Shown: positions 47,025-56,702 of the stretch, one piece after another | Layout: every line of letters starts with the position of its first letter | Position numbering within the stretch: position 1 is the first letter of the stretch | Program-made: the position numbers and the translations under genes | Notes under the pieces: generated by a model | What the model saw: the letters and a program-made list of their open reading frames with translations, nothing else | Database searches by the model: none | What the model was told of the DNA's origin: nothing | Source of the DNA: Sphingomonas hominis | GTDB lineage: Bacteria; Pseudomonadota; Alphaproteobacteria; Sphingomonadales; Sphingomonadaceae | Direction: 5' to 3' | NCBI RefSeq assembly: GCF_013328205.1 | Contig: NZ_JABULH010000001.1 | Coordinates: 759,610 to 823,609, forward strand | Length of the DNA: 64,000 nucleotides

Positions 47025-48485
47025 ATGGATGAAGCGACGCAACCGACGCAGCATGGGCCCCAGCGCGATCTAACCAACGGGCCGATCGGCACGACGCTGC
47101 TCGCCTTCGCGCTGCCGACGCTCGGCTCCAACGTGCTGCAATCGCTCAACGGATCGATCAACACGATCTGGGTCGGGCGCTTCCTGGGCGAGAATGCGCT
47201 GGCAGCGACCAGCAACGCCAACATCATCATGTTTCTGATGTTCGGCATGGTATTCGGTTTCGGCATGGCGGCGACGATCATCGTCGGACAGGCCTGGGGG
47301 CGGCGCGACCATGAAGCCGCCAAGCGCGCGTTCGGCTCCGCGATCGGGCTGGTGCTGGCCGGGTCGGTGGTGACGGGCGCGCTCGGCTGGATCTTCGCGC
47401 CCGAGATCCTCACCTTGCTCGCGACGCCGGGGGACGCCTATGCCGAGGCGCTGGCCTATTTGCGCGTGATCTTTCTCGGCTTGCCGGCCTCGATGCTGCT
47501 GGTGCTGATGTTCATGGGGCTGCGCGGGATCGGCGATTCGCTCACGCCCTTGTGGTTCATGGGACTGTCGGTGGTGCTCGATGCCGGGTTGAACCCGGTG
47601 TTCATCCTGGGCCTGGGTCCCGCTCCCGAGCTCGGCATCGCGGGGTCCGCGGCGGCGACGCTGATCGCCAATGTCGTCGCGTGCGCGGCGCTGGTGTTCT
47701 ACATTTACCGGCGCGAACTGCCGCTGCGCCTGGTCGGCGAGGAGTTGCGCTATATCCTGCCGGAGCGCGAGCTGATCGGCACGATCGTGGGCAAGGGGCT
47801 GCCGATCGGCGCGCAGATGCTGGTGATCTCCGGTGCCGGGCTGGCGATGGTCGGCCTCGTCAACAGGAACGGCGTCGATACCACCGCCGCCTATGGCATC
47901 ACGCAGCAACTGTGGACCTACATCCAGATGCCCGCGATGGCGATCGGCGCGGCGGCGAGCGCAATGGCGGCGCAGAATATCGGCGCGGGGCGGTGGGATC
48001 GCGTCGGCGCGATCACGCGCAGCGGCATCCTCTACAATCTGGCGATCACCGGTGCGATCATTGCGGTCGCGTTGCTCTTCGATCAACTGCTGCTGGCGCT
48101 GTTCGTCGCCGACGATTCGCATGTGCTGCGGATCGCGCAGCACATCAACACCGTTTCAACCTGGGGTTTCGTACTGTTCGGGGCCACCATGGTGCTGTTC
48201 GGCACCGTGCGCGCGAACGGTGCCGTGTGGGGACCGCTCGCCATCCTGTTCATTGCGATGTTTCCGGTGCGTTTGGGGGTCGCGCTCGCGCTGCGTCCGT
48301 CACTCGGTGCGGATGCCTTGTGGTGGAGCTTTCCGCTCGGCTCCGCGACCACGGTGCTGCTGGCGAGTCTTTACTATCTACACGGCGGCTGGCGGAAGGG
48401 CGGGCTGCTGGGGGCGGAGACGCGTTGCGAGGAGCGCAGTCACGCCGATGTCGAACCCGCTGGTTCGGTACGCCCGGCGAGCTGA
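47025..48485 (+). CDS. MATE family efflux transporter
   Basis: 486 aa with about 12 hydrophobic helices in two similar halves, the size and layout of MATE (NorM/DinF) exporters. It begins GPIGTTLLAFALPTLGSNVLQSLN and contains the typical NTIWVGRFLGENALAATSNAN and DAGLNPVFILG stretches. Exports cationic drugs or metabolites using Na+ or H+. The C-terminal hydrophilic tail of about 30 residues is unremarkable. Convergent with the lipid-kinase gene, 10 bp apart. Confidence 0.95.
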   Translation: MDEATQPTQHGPQRDLTNGPIGTTLLAFALPTLGSNVLQSLNGSINTIWVGRFLGENALAATSNANIIMFLMFGMVFGFGMAATIIVGQAWGRRDHEAAKRAFGSAIGLVLAGSVVTGALGWIFAPEILTLLATPGDAYAEALAYLRVIFLGLPASMLLVLMFMGLRGIGDSLTPLWFMGLSVVLDAGLNPVFILGLGPAPELGIAGSAAATLIANVVACAALVFYIYRRELPLRLVGEELRYILPERELIGTIVGKGLPIGAQMLVISGAGLAMVGLVNRNGVDTTAAYGITQQLWTYIQMPAMAIGAAASAMAAQNIGAGRWDRVGAITRSGILYNLAITGAIIAVALLFDQLLLALFVADDSHVLRIAQHINTVSTWGFVLFGATMVLFGTVRANGAVWGPLAILFIAMFPVRLGVALALRPSLGADALWWSFPLGSATTVLLASLYYLHGGWRKGGLLGAETRCEERSHADVEPAGSVRPAS

Positions 48486-48495
48486 GCGAGAAGGG

Positions 48496-49383
48496 TCAGC
48501 GCGGCACCATCACCTCGATCACGCCCGCCGCGATATGCGCCGTGACCGGAGTGTGCGCCAGCACCTCACCGTCGATCGAGATCGGCATGCCCGACGGGAC
48601 CGTGTCGAGCCGCATGCTCTTGCCCGAGAAGGCCACGGTGTGTTCGTGACGTGCGTCGTGGCGGAAGAAGGAGGCCGCCCAATTCTTCACCAGATTGCGC
48701 TTGAACGGACCCTTTACCGCTTGCACCACGATCTCGCCTGAATCGACTTCGGCACCCTCCACCACCTCAGTGCCGCCGTGAAAGGGACCGTTGGAGATGC
48801 GCACCTCGACCGCCTTGATCCGTGCGGCGTCCTTCCCCTCGCCGACGATCAGCGTAAACGAGTGGAAGCGGAAATATTGCAGCACTGCCCAGCCGAGATA
48901 GCCGACCCGTCCGGCGACCTTTTTCAGCACGTGCGGCACGCTCTCGGCGATCTGCGGGCTAATGCCCATCGCCGCGCAATTGGCGTAATAATCGCCGTCG
49001 ATCATGCCGAGGTCGATCCGGCGCGGCTCACCATCCGCCAGCACGCGCACCGCGCCGGCAATGTCGAGCGGCAGACCCAGCGAGCGCGAGAAGCTGTTGG
49101 CGGTGCCGAGTGGCAGCACGCCCAGGATGACGTCCTTGCCGACCAACAGATCGACCAGTCCGCTGATCGTTCCATCGCCACCGCCCAGGATGACCAAGTC
49201 CGGTTTCTTGGCGAGTGCGCGACGCACGGTGGCCTCCAGTTCGCTCGGATCGTCCACGGCGTGCGCGTCGACCGGGAAGGGCAGGTCGCCGACGAACGTG
49301 CACGCTTGCGCGAACAACTTCTGACCGCGGCGCGACTTGGCGTTCACGATCATGGCGGCGGACGCGATGCGCGGGTGTGTCAT
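48496..49383 (-). CDS. Diacylglycerol kinase-type lipid kinase (YegS/BmrU-like)
   Basis: 295 aa from ATG 49383 (ATG 49404 also in frame). NAKSRRG at the start, the catalytic glycine loop ILGGGDGTISG and GVLPLGTANSFSRSLG, plus SIDGEVL near the C terminus are the DAGK catalytic-domain signatures of YegS-like soluble kinases. It phosphorylates a lipid alcohol such as diacylglycerol; specificity unclear. Diverges from hemB. Confidence 0.92.
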   Translation of the reverse strand: MTHPRIASAAMIVNAKSRRGQKLFAQACTFVGDLPFPVDAHAVDDPSELEATVRRALAKKPDLVILGGGDGTISGLVDLLVGKDVILGVLPLGTANSFSRSLGLPLDIAGAVRVLADGEPRRIDLGMIDGDYYANCAAMGISPQIAESVPHVLKKVAGRVGYLGWAVLQYFRFHSFTLIVGEGKDAARIKAVEVRISNGPFHGGTEVVEGAEVDSGEIVVQAVKGPFKRNLVKNWAASFFRHDARHEHTVAFSGKSMRLDTVPSGMPISIDGEVLAHTPVTAHIAAGVIEVMVPR

Positions 49384-49421
49384 GCCGCTCGAACGCTCGA
49401 CCATCGATTTCGCCGCCGTAA

Positions 49422-50471
<1,050 letters not shown>

Positions 50472-50513
50472 CGGTGCCCATGCGCGGCAGATGATGGCAG
50501 CAGGAAGGCGTTC

Positions 50514-51038
50514 ATGATCGAGACGGAACGACTGATCCTGCGTCCGCCGACGACCGCAGACCGCGCTGCGCTCCACGCGATCTGGAGCGATCCGCTGGTG
50601 ATGGCCGACCTCGGTTCGGTCAAGTCGGCGGCCGACAGCGACGCGACGCTCGCGCGACACGCAAACTACGGTGACGGACTTGGCTTCCACGCGGTGGTGC
50701 GCCGCAGCGACGACGCCGTGATCGGCTTTTGTGGATTAAAGCCCGGTGCGCCCGCCACGCCGATCGCGGGTGAGATCGAAGCCGGATGGATCATTGCGCG
50801 CACCGCCTGGCGGCAGGGTTTCGCGTTGGAGGCGATGCGGGGGGTGCTCGCTTGGGGCTGGGCGAATACGCGCGCCGCGCGGGTGGTGGCAATCACCGCG
50901 CGGCGCAACGCCAAGAGCCGCGCGATGATGGAGCGGCTCGGCATGTACCACCTGCCGGACCTCGACTTTCTCCATCCGCAATTCACCGTCGACGATCCAC
51001 TCGCCGACGTGGTCACCTACGCGCTGCCACGTCCCTGA
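50514..51038 (+). CDS. GNAT family N-acetyltransferase (RimJ-like)
   Basis: 174 aa. Begins MIETERLILRPPTTADRAAL, the standard RimJ/RimL opening; acetyl-CoA site around IARTAWRQGFALEAMRGVL (Q/RxxGxA form, about residue 100) and a C-terminal NAKSRAMMERLGM. Acceptor unknown. Single gene 42 bp after hemB; AGGAAGGCGTTC precedes the ATG. Confidence 0.92.
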   Translation: MIETERLILRPPTTADRAALHAIWSDPLVMADLGSVKSAADSDATLARHANYGDGLGFHAVVRRSDDAVIGFCGLKPGAPATPIAGEIEAGWIIARTAWRQGFALEAMRGVLAWGWANTRAARVVAITARRNAKSRAMMERLGMYHLPDLDFLHPQFTVDDPLADVVTYALPRP

Positions 51039-51126
51039 CCCGGTCCGCGCTATTGCGCTGCCGGTTACCAATCCGCACTAACGCCCATCATCACATCAGG
51101 CCGCGGCTCGGCCCCGAGAGGCACGC

Positions 51127-53340
51127 ATGACCCTTCCTGCTGCGCGCGCGTCGCGCCGGCTGTTCGTCGCGACGATCCTGACGGGCTCGTTCCTGTTGTT
51201 CCTGGTGCAGCCGATGATCGCGCGGATCGCACTGCCGCGGCTCGGTGGTGCGCCGGCGGTGTGGAACTCGGCGATGCTGATGTATCAGGCGCTGCTGCTG
51301 GGTGGTTACGGCTACGCGCACCTGTTGGGTCGGTTGACGCCGCGCGTGCAGAGCGGCGTGCACCTGGCCGTTCTGCTCGTTGCCGCCGTGTTTCTGCCGA
51401 TCGGCCTCAACGACCGCGTGCTGCCCGCCGGGGCCGAGCCGGCACTGTGGGTCCCCTGGCTGTTCGCCATCTCGATCGGCCCGCTGTTCTTCGCGGTGTC
51501 GGCGCAGGCGCCGCTGGTGCAGCGCTGGTTCGCGCTCGCGCGACCGGGCGAGGACCCCTACGCCCTCTACGCCGCGTCGAACGTCGGCAGCTTCGCAGGG
51601 TTGATCGCCTTTCCGCTGCTGGTCGAGCCATTGCTGCCGGTCACCGATCAGCGCTGGCTGTGGAGTGCCGGCTACGTCGTGCTGGTTGGCTTGGTCGTAC
51701 TGTGCGTGCGCCTGTTGCCCGCTGCGCGCGTGCAGGCCGATGTCGTCGTGGCCGAGCATGCGCCGCGCGACTTTGGAAGGTCGCCGGGCGTCAAACGGTG
51801 GCTGACCTGGGTCGTGCTCGGCCTCGTTCCCTCCGGACTGATGCTGGCGACCAGCACGTTCATCAGCACCGACCTGCTCGCGATGCCGCTGCTGTGGGTG
51901 CTGCCGCTCGCGCTCTACCTGCTGAGCTTCTCGGTCGCGTTCGCCGCCAATCGCATGCTCGCCGACGCCATCACGCGCTACGCGCCGGTGACGATAGTCG
52001 TGTTCGGCGCCATCCTGATGGGCGGCGTCACCTCCGCCGCGCTGCTCGCGGTTGGGGTCGCGTTGATGGTGCTGTCCGTCGCGTCGGTGTCGCTGCACAC
52101 GCGATTGTACCGTTTGCGCCCGGCCCCGGCGCATCTCACCAGCTTCTATCTTGCCATGTCGGCCGGTGGCGCGCTGGGCGGGGTGTTCGCCGGCCTGGTG
52201 GCGCCGGTGATCTTCGATTGGACGTGGGAGTATCCGATCCTAATCCTGGCGACAGGCGCATTGATGCCGCAGACCTTTCTCGCACAGCAGATCGCGCGAT
52301 TGTGGCTGACGCCCAAATACCGCCTGGTCGCGTTGGTGATCTATCTGATCGTTCTGGGGTCGTTGTTCGTGCTCGCGATCGAACCGATCATGGCCGATCG
52401 TGCGAATCCGTACCTGCTGCCGACCTTCGTCGCGATCGCCCTGCTCGGGATCGCCGCGATCGGAGCGCGGCTGCCCTACATAATGGTGCTCGCCTCCGGC
52501 CTCGCGTTGTTCGGCGGCCTGCAAGCGCTCACCTTGTCGCTCAAGAGCGGCGCGCGCGTCCGCAGCTATTTCGGGGTCTATACGCTGGCGGAGGCGCCGC
52601 GGCGTCGGATGCTGATCCACGGCACGACCGTCCACGGCGTCCAGTTGGCGGGCAATCCGACGCGTGAGCGGACGCCGACTACCTATTACGTCGCCGCATC
52701 GGGCGTGGGTCGCGTCATGACGCTGACGCCGGCGCTATACGGTCCGGCGGCGCGGGTCGGCGTCGTGGGGCTCGGCACCGGAACACTCGCCTGCTATCGC
52801 CAACCTGGGCAGCGCTGGCGCTTCTACGAGATCGATCCGGCGATGGTTGGTGTTGCGCGCGACACGTATTTCACCTTTCTCGCGCGCTGTGCGCCACGCG
52901 CGCCGATCGTGATCGGCGACGCGCGTTTGTCGCTGGAGCGTCAGGGTACCGACACGCTCGACGTGCTGGCGCTCGATGCCTTCTCGTCCGACGCGGTGCC
53001 GATGCATCTGCTGACGCTCGAAGCCTTCAACACCTACGGTCGTGTGCTCTCGTCGCGCGGAACGCTCGTGGTGCACATCTCCAATCGCTACCTCAACCTG
53101 ATCCCGGTGGTCGCGGCGGCGGCGCGGGCGCGTGGCTGGCAGGCCGCCATCCTCAACTACACGCCCGACGCCTTCGAGGATGAGGCATCCAAATCGGCCT
53201 GGATCGCGATGACGCGCGACCCGGCGGTGTTCGACGCGATCCGGCAGCGCGGCGGCGCCTGGGCGACCATCCGTCCGCGGCCCGGCTTTCGCGCCTGGAC
53301 CGACGATTACGGGACGATCTTGCCGCTGCTGCGCTTCTGA
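51127..53340 (+). CDS. Membrane-fused spermidine-synthase-like protein
   Basis: 737 aa in two parts. Residues 1 to about 480 carry some 12-14 hydrophobic helices (first: FVATILTGSFLLFLVQPMIA), and the rest is a Rossmann domain of the SpeE fold with VGVVGLGTGTLACY (about 543-556) and DVLALDAFSSDAVP. Such fusions are widespread; the canonical spermidine-synthase GGGDG is altered, so polyamine synthesis is not certain. Substrate unknown; the membrane part may be a transporter or scaffold. Confidence 0.9.
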   Translation: MTLPAARASRRLFVATILTGSFLLFLVQPMIARIALPRLGGAPAVWNSAMLMYQALLLGGYGYAHLLGRLTPRVQSGVHLAVLLVAAVFLPIGLNDRVLPAGAEPALWVPWLFAISIGPLFFAVSAQAPLVQRWFALARPGEDPYALYAASNVGSFAGLIAFPLLVEPLLPVTDQRWLWSAGYVVLVGLVVLCVRLLPAARVQADVVVAEHAPRDFGRSPGVKRWLTWVVLGLVPSGLMLATSTFISTDLLAMPLLWVLPLALYLLSFSVAFAANRMLADAITRYAPVTIVVFGAILMGGVTSAALLAVGVALMVLSVASVSLHTRLYRLRPAPAHLTSFYLAMSAGGALGGVFAGLVAPVIFDWTWEYPILILATGALMPQTFLAQQIARLWLTPKYRLVALVIYLIVLGSLFVLAIEPIMADRANPYLLPTFVAIALLGIAAIGARLPYIMVLASGLALFGGLQALTLSLKSGARVRSYFGVYTLAEAPRRRMLIHGTTVHGVQLAGNPTRERTPTTYYVAASGVGRVMTLTPALYGPAARVGVVGLGTGTLACYRQPGQRWRFYEIDPAMVGVARDTYFTFLARCAPRAPIVIGDARLSLERQGTDTLDVLALDAFSSDAVPMHLLTLEAFNTYGRVLSSRGTLVVHISNRYLNLIPVVAAAARARGWQAAILNYTPDAFEDEASKSAWIAMTRDPAVFDAIRQRGGAWATIRPRPGFRAWTDDYGTILPLLRF

Positions 53341-53346
53341 CGCGGC

Positions 53347-53874
53347 TCAGGCCGGCGCGAGCGAGCCGGCGAGCGCATCGATTCGGCGCGTCTGTGCCGC
53401 GCTGGTGGCGCGCGCCTCGACCAACGCTGCTTCGAGCGAAGGATAAGCGGGCTGCAGTGCCTGCGCGCGCGACGCGGCCGCATCCTCCAGCACGCCCAGC
53501 GCATCTTGGTGCCGCGCGCGCAAGGCATCGAGTTCTGCGATCGCGGTCTGCGCATTCAGCCACGGGTCGCTGCCCGCCTTTGATCCCCGTGCGGCGCGCA
53601 CCAGCCGGTCGGCACGCGCGGCACCTGCGTCGAACCCGCGCACAGCGGCGGCACGCTCCCGCGCATTGTCCGCGATCCGCGCGTCGAGCGCCGGATCGGC
53701 GACCACCGCCACCGGCGGCGGCGCGGGCGGCTCGGCGAACCCCAGCTTCTCCGCCGGGCGCGGCGCGAGCGACGGGTAGGGCCCCTCCGTCACCGCGCAG
53801 GCGCCGGTCAGCAGAGGGGCGGTCAACAGGGCCGCGATCAGCAGCGGCGAGGAGGATGGCAGGCGGCTCGACAT
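53347..53874 (-). CDS. Putative lipoprotein with helical domain
   Basis: 175 aa from ATG 53874. A signal sequence ends in LLTGAC, an acceptable though not ideal lipobox, so lipid attachment at that Cys (about 26) is likely. A Pro/Ala linker leads to an Arg/Ala-rich helical domain (about 60-175) with coiled-coil tendency. No family recognised. Convergent and 6 bp apart from the spermidine-synthase-like gene. Confidence 0.72.
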   Translation of the reverse strand: MSSRLPSSSPLLIAALLTAPLLTGACAVTEGPYPSLAPRPAEKLGFAEPPAPPPVAVVADPALDARIADNARERAAAVRGFDAGAARADRLVRAARGSKAGSDPWLNAQTAIAELDALRARHQDALGVLEDAAASRAQALQPAYPSLEAALVEARATSAAQTRRIDALAGSLAPA

Positions 53875-53958
53875 GAAGCCTGCGATAAATTCTCCAACAA
53901 AATCGCGCAACGCACTTGCGCGGTTCGAAAAGCCCTCGTATCAGCGCGCCTCCACAGG

Positions 53959-54035
53959 GCGCCCGTAGCTCAGCTGGATAGAGCATCAGACTACGAATCT
54001 GAGGGTCGGACGTTCGAATCGTTCCGGGCGCACCA
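53959..54035 (+). tRNA. tRNA-Arg (ACG)
   Basis: 77 bases with encoded CCA (54033-54035). Acceptor GCGCCCG/CGGGCGC, D arm GTAGCTCAGCTGGAT, anticodon stem-loop CAGACTACGAATCTG giving ACG (inosine at the wobble in the mature tRNA, reading CGU/CGC/CGA), T loop TTCGAAT. Followed by a small hairpin and a strong terminator. Confidence 0.98.
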
Positions 54036-54085
54036 CTTTCCTCACAGGGGAAAGTAGGTTGGACAAACCATCCGCGGGGTGGACG

Positions 54086-54114
54086 AAGCCGGGTCAGCAA
54101 TGACCTGGCTTTTT
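54086..54114 (+). terminator. Intrinsic terminator after tRNA-Arg
   Basis: AAGCCGGGTCA (54086-54096), loop GCAA, TGACCTGGCTT (54101-54111), eleven pairs with one G-U, running into TTTTT. A textbook Rho-independent terminator on the plus strand. A smaller hairpin CTTTCC/GGAAAG (54036-54054) directly follows the tRNA. Confidence 0.9.
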
Positions 54115-54146
54115 CGTGTCCGGTGTTCGTGAATCGTGCGATCGGC

Positions 54147-54374
54147 TCAGTTGGTCGCGCTATGCTCCACCGCTTCGATGATCTTCGCGCCCGCCATGAA
54201 CACCGCCACCGTGCAGGCGGCGAATAGCACCCAGCCCTGCGCTCCGGGATATTGCGCGCGGTAGTGCATGCCGCGCTCCACCGCGCCGGTGCCCAGGCCG
54301 TAAATGACGAGGAAGGCCTCGAACTTGGTCTTGATGACAAACAGGCGTGCGATGCGGCTCCACATGCACGTCAT
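54147..54374 (-). CDS. Small two-helix membrane protein
   Basis: 75 aa from ATG 54374 (GGAAA 8 bases upstream; ATG 54410 also in frame). Hydrophobic segments FEAFLVIYGLGTGAV (about 18-33) and GWVLFAACTVAVFMAGAKI (about 46-65). Not recognised; similar small inner-membrane proteins occur as hypotheticals in sphingomonads. It lies between tRNA-Arg and the ast genes, 56 bp after astB on the same strand. Confidence 0.62.
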   Translation of the reverse strand: MTCMWSRIARLFVIKTKFEAFLVIYGLGTGAVERGMHYRAQYPGAQGWVLFAACTVAVFMAGAKIIEAVEHSATN

Positions 54375-54430
54375 TACGCATTTTCCGCGCCAGCGGCGGA
54401 TTTGCGCCATTTCGGCGTTACCGTAGATGG

Positions 54431-55684
54431 TTACCTGTCAGTTAATTCGACAAGGTCGAGTGTGTGCAGCAGGGCATGACGCGCCTGCTCGACATGCGCG
54501 ACCAGCGTAGCCTGTCCGATGTGATCGGGTGCGATCTCCTCGGGCCACTGCGCGCGCACGACGGCGGCGATGCGGTCGAGCTGGCGATCGTCAACTAGGA
54601 AACGCGGGTCGATCGTAGCCGGATCGCAGGCGACGCGCAGCCGCAGGCACGCCGGACCGCCGCCGTTCGCCATCGATTCGCGAACGTCGACCACCTCCAC
54701 CGCGCGAATCGGACCGTTGCCGGCGACGTGGCGCTCGACCCAGGCCCATGCGGCCGGACAGTCGCGTACCTCCTGGGGGACGATCAGCGTCTGCCCGCGC
54801 GCCGGCGTGCTCACCAGTTGCGCGTTGAACAGGTAGGAGCCGATCGCGTCAGCCAGGCTCACCTCGGCCGCCGGCACCTCGACGATCTCGACCTCGGGCA
54901 TGATCGTCCGAAGCCTCGCGTAGAAGGTGTCGCGATCGGCGAAGGCCTGTTCATGCGCGAACAAGGTGCGCTCGTTGGCGACCGCGACGACGTCGTTGTG
55001 GAACGCGCCGGCGGCGATCGCCTCGGGTGACTGCTCCACGAACAAGGTACGCGCGGGATCGAGCCGGTGGGCGCGCGCGATCGCCCGGCTCGCCTCGACG
55101 TGCTGGCGCGCGGGGAAGCGGCCGCCCGCCTCGCCGTAGACGAAGATCTCGACACCCGGCGCATCATGGCCCGCGCACAGCCGCATGTGGTTGGCGGCAC
55201 CCTCGTCGCCGAAGGGTGCGGGCACGGGCGCGTGGACGCGAAAACCATCGTGCGCGAAGGCGAGGCGGAGTTGCGCGAGCGTGTTCGGCCACTCGTGGCT
55301 GCGATGCGGCATGGTCACCAGATTGGCGACGCTCAGGTGGCAGCGCGCATCGTCGCAGTCAGGCGCGGGTGAGACGGTTGCCGCATTGGCCGCCCACATC
55401 GCCGACGCCGACAGCGCGCGTGCCTGAAGGTGCGGCGCCGCGGACGGATAGTCGGTGTGCAAGCGCGCCAGCCATTCATGGTCGGGCCGCGGGTGCGGCA
55501 GCAGCACGCCTTGGGTCAGCCCGAGCGCGAGATTGGCGCGCATCTTGGCAATGCCCTGAAGCGCCGCCGCGCGCGGGCGCGCGATCGCGCCCGCATTGTG
55601 CGTGGCGGCGAGATTGCCCGGGCTCAGCCCCGCGTAATTGTGCGTCGGGCCGATGATGCCGTCGAAGTTGATCTCGGTGATCAT
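54431..55684 (-). CDS. astB: N-succinylarginine dihydrolase
   Basis: Second step of the arginine succinyltransferase (AST) pathway: succinylarginine to succinylornithine, CO2 and two NH3. 417 aa. Start MITEINFDGIIGPTHNYAGLS at 55684; catalytic residues in the guanidine-modifying fold are visible as HEWPN..., GAFHNDVVAV and the C-terminal GGGPACLRLRVA with the nucleophilic Cys. It follows astA one base after its stop. Confidence 0.97.
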   Translation of the reverse strand: MITEINFDGIIGPTHNYAGLSPGNLAATHNAGAIARPRAAALQGIAKMRANLALGLTQGVLLPHPRPDHEWLARLHTDYPSAAPHLQARALSASAMWAANAATVSPAPDCDDARCHLSVANLVTMPHRSHEWPNTLAQLRLAFAHDGFRVHAPVPAPFGDEGAANHMRLCAGHDAPGVEIFVYGEAGGRFPARQHVEASRAIARAHRLDPARTLFVEQSPEAIAAGAFHNDVVAVANERTLFAHEQAFADRDTFYARLRTIMPEVEIVEVPAAEVSLADAIGSYLFNAQLVSTPARGQTLIVPQEVRDCPAAWAWVERHVAGNGPIRAVEVVDVRESMANGGGPACLRLRVACDPATIDPRFLVDDRQLDRIAAVVRAQWPEEIAPDHIGQATLVAHVEQARHALLHTLDLVELTDR

Positions 55685-55685
55685 C

Positions 55686-56702
55686 TCACCACCGCGCGAT
55701 ATGGGTGACGGCGGCATCCTCGCCGATGCCGAGCGCCTCGGTACAGGCGCCGCTCAGGATCACGCCGTCACCGCATCTGCGCACCTCGCCGTAGGCGCAG
55801 CGGAAGTCGGCCAGCGTGCCCGCGGCGACCAGCGCCTGTGCGCCGCCGTCACTATCGATCGCCACCACGCGCGACTCGCGCGCCTCGCGGATGCTGCGTA
55901 CGTTGTCGGTCCGCGCCGTCATCGTCGGCCCACCATCGAAGATGTCGACGTAATTTTCGAACGCGAAGCCTTCGTTCTCCAACATGCGCATCGCCGCGCG
56001 CCCGCTCGGGTGCGGCAGGCCGATCGCGGCGCGCGCGCTGTCCGACAGCATCGCCGTGTAAACGGGATGTTTCGGCATCAGGTCGGCAATGAATTGATGG
56101 CCGTTGATCGCGTTGAACTCGTCGGCCGCCTGAAAATTCATGCCGAAGAACCGTCCGGCCAGCCCGTCCCAGAACGGCGATCCGCCTGCCTCGTCGATGA
56201 TGCCGCGCAGTTCCGCCAGAATACGCGGCGCGAAGCGCGCGCGATGCGCGCGAATGAACAGGTAGCGCGCACGCGCGAGCAGCAGGCCGAGCCCGCCGGC
56301 GCGCTCGCCGGGGTGAAGGAACAGCCCGCCGACCTCGCTCGACCCTTCGAGATCGGTGGTCAGCGTCAGCATCTCGGCGCGAAAGGTGCGGTCGAGCTCG
56401 CGGCTGTGCTGCGTCAGTGTGCCGATGCGATAGGAGTAGAAGGGGTGCTGCTGCCCGACCATCGTGAACAGCTGGCACGTGCCGCGCACCTCGCGCGTCG
56501 CGGTGTTCTCCAGCACGAGAACGAACAACTCGTCGGTCATCGGCCCGCCGTCGCGCGCGAACGCCTCGCGGCTGCGCGCGAGCTTGGCCGACAGCGCGGT
56601 GCGATCGGGAGGCAGGTTGGTGAAGCCGCCGCCGGTCAGCTTGGCCATTTCGTAGAGGTGCGGCAGATCGGCCTCGGTCGCGGCACGGACAACGAACGTC
56701 AA
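55686..56702 (-). CDS. astA: Arginine N-succinyltransferase
   Basis: First AST step, succinylating arginine with succinyl-CoA. 338 aa, GNAT-like fold. VRAATEADLPHLYEMAKLTGGGFTNLP at the N terminus, GLFLHPGERAGGLGLLLARARYLF, SPFWDGLAGRFFGMNF and the AIGLPHPSG region are AST signatures. It overlaps the M20 hydrolase by 4 bp upstream and abuts astB downstream, so it is the middle gene of a tight operon. Confidence 0.97.
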   Translation of the reverse strand: MTFVVRAATEADLPHLYEMAKLTGGGFTNLPPDRTALSAKLARSREAFARDGGPMTDELFVLVLENTATREVRGTCQLFTMVGQQHPFYSYRIGTLTQHSRELDRTFRAEMLTLTTDLEGSSEVGGLFLHPGERAGGLGLLLARARYLFIRAHRARFAPRILAELRGIIDEAGGSPFWDGLAGRFFGMNFQAADEFNAINGHQFIADLMPKHPVYTAMLSDSARAAIGLPHPSGRAAMRMLENEGFAFENYVDIFDGGPTMTARTDNVRSIREARESRVVAIDSDGGAQALVAAGTLADFRCAYGEVRRCGDGVILSGACTEALGIGEDAAVTHIARW

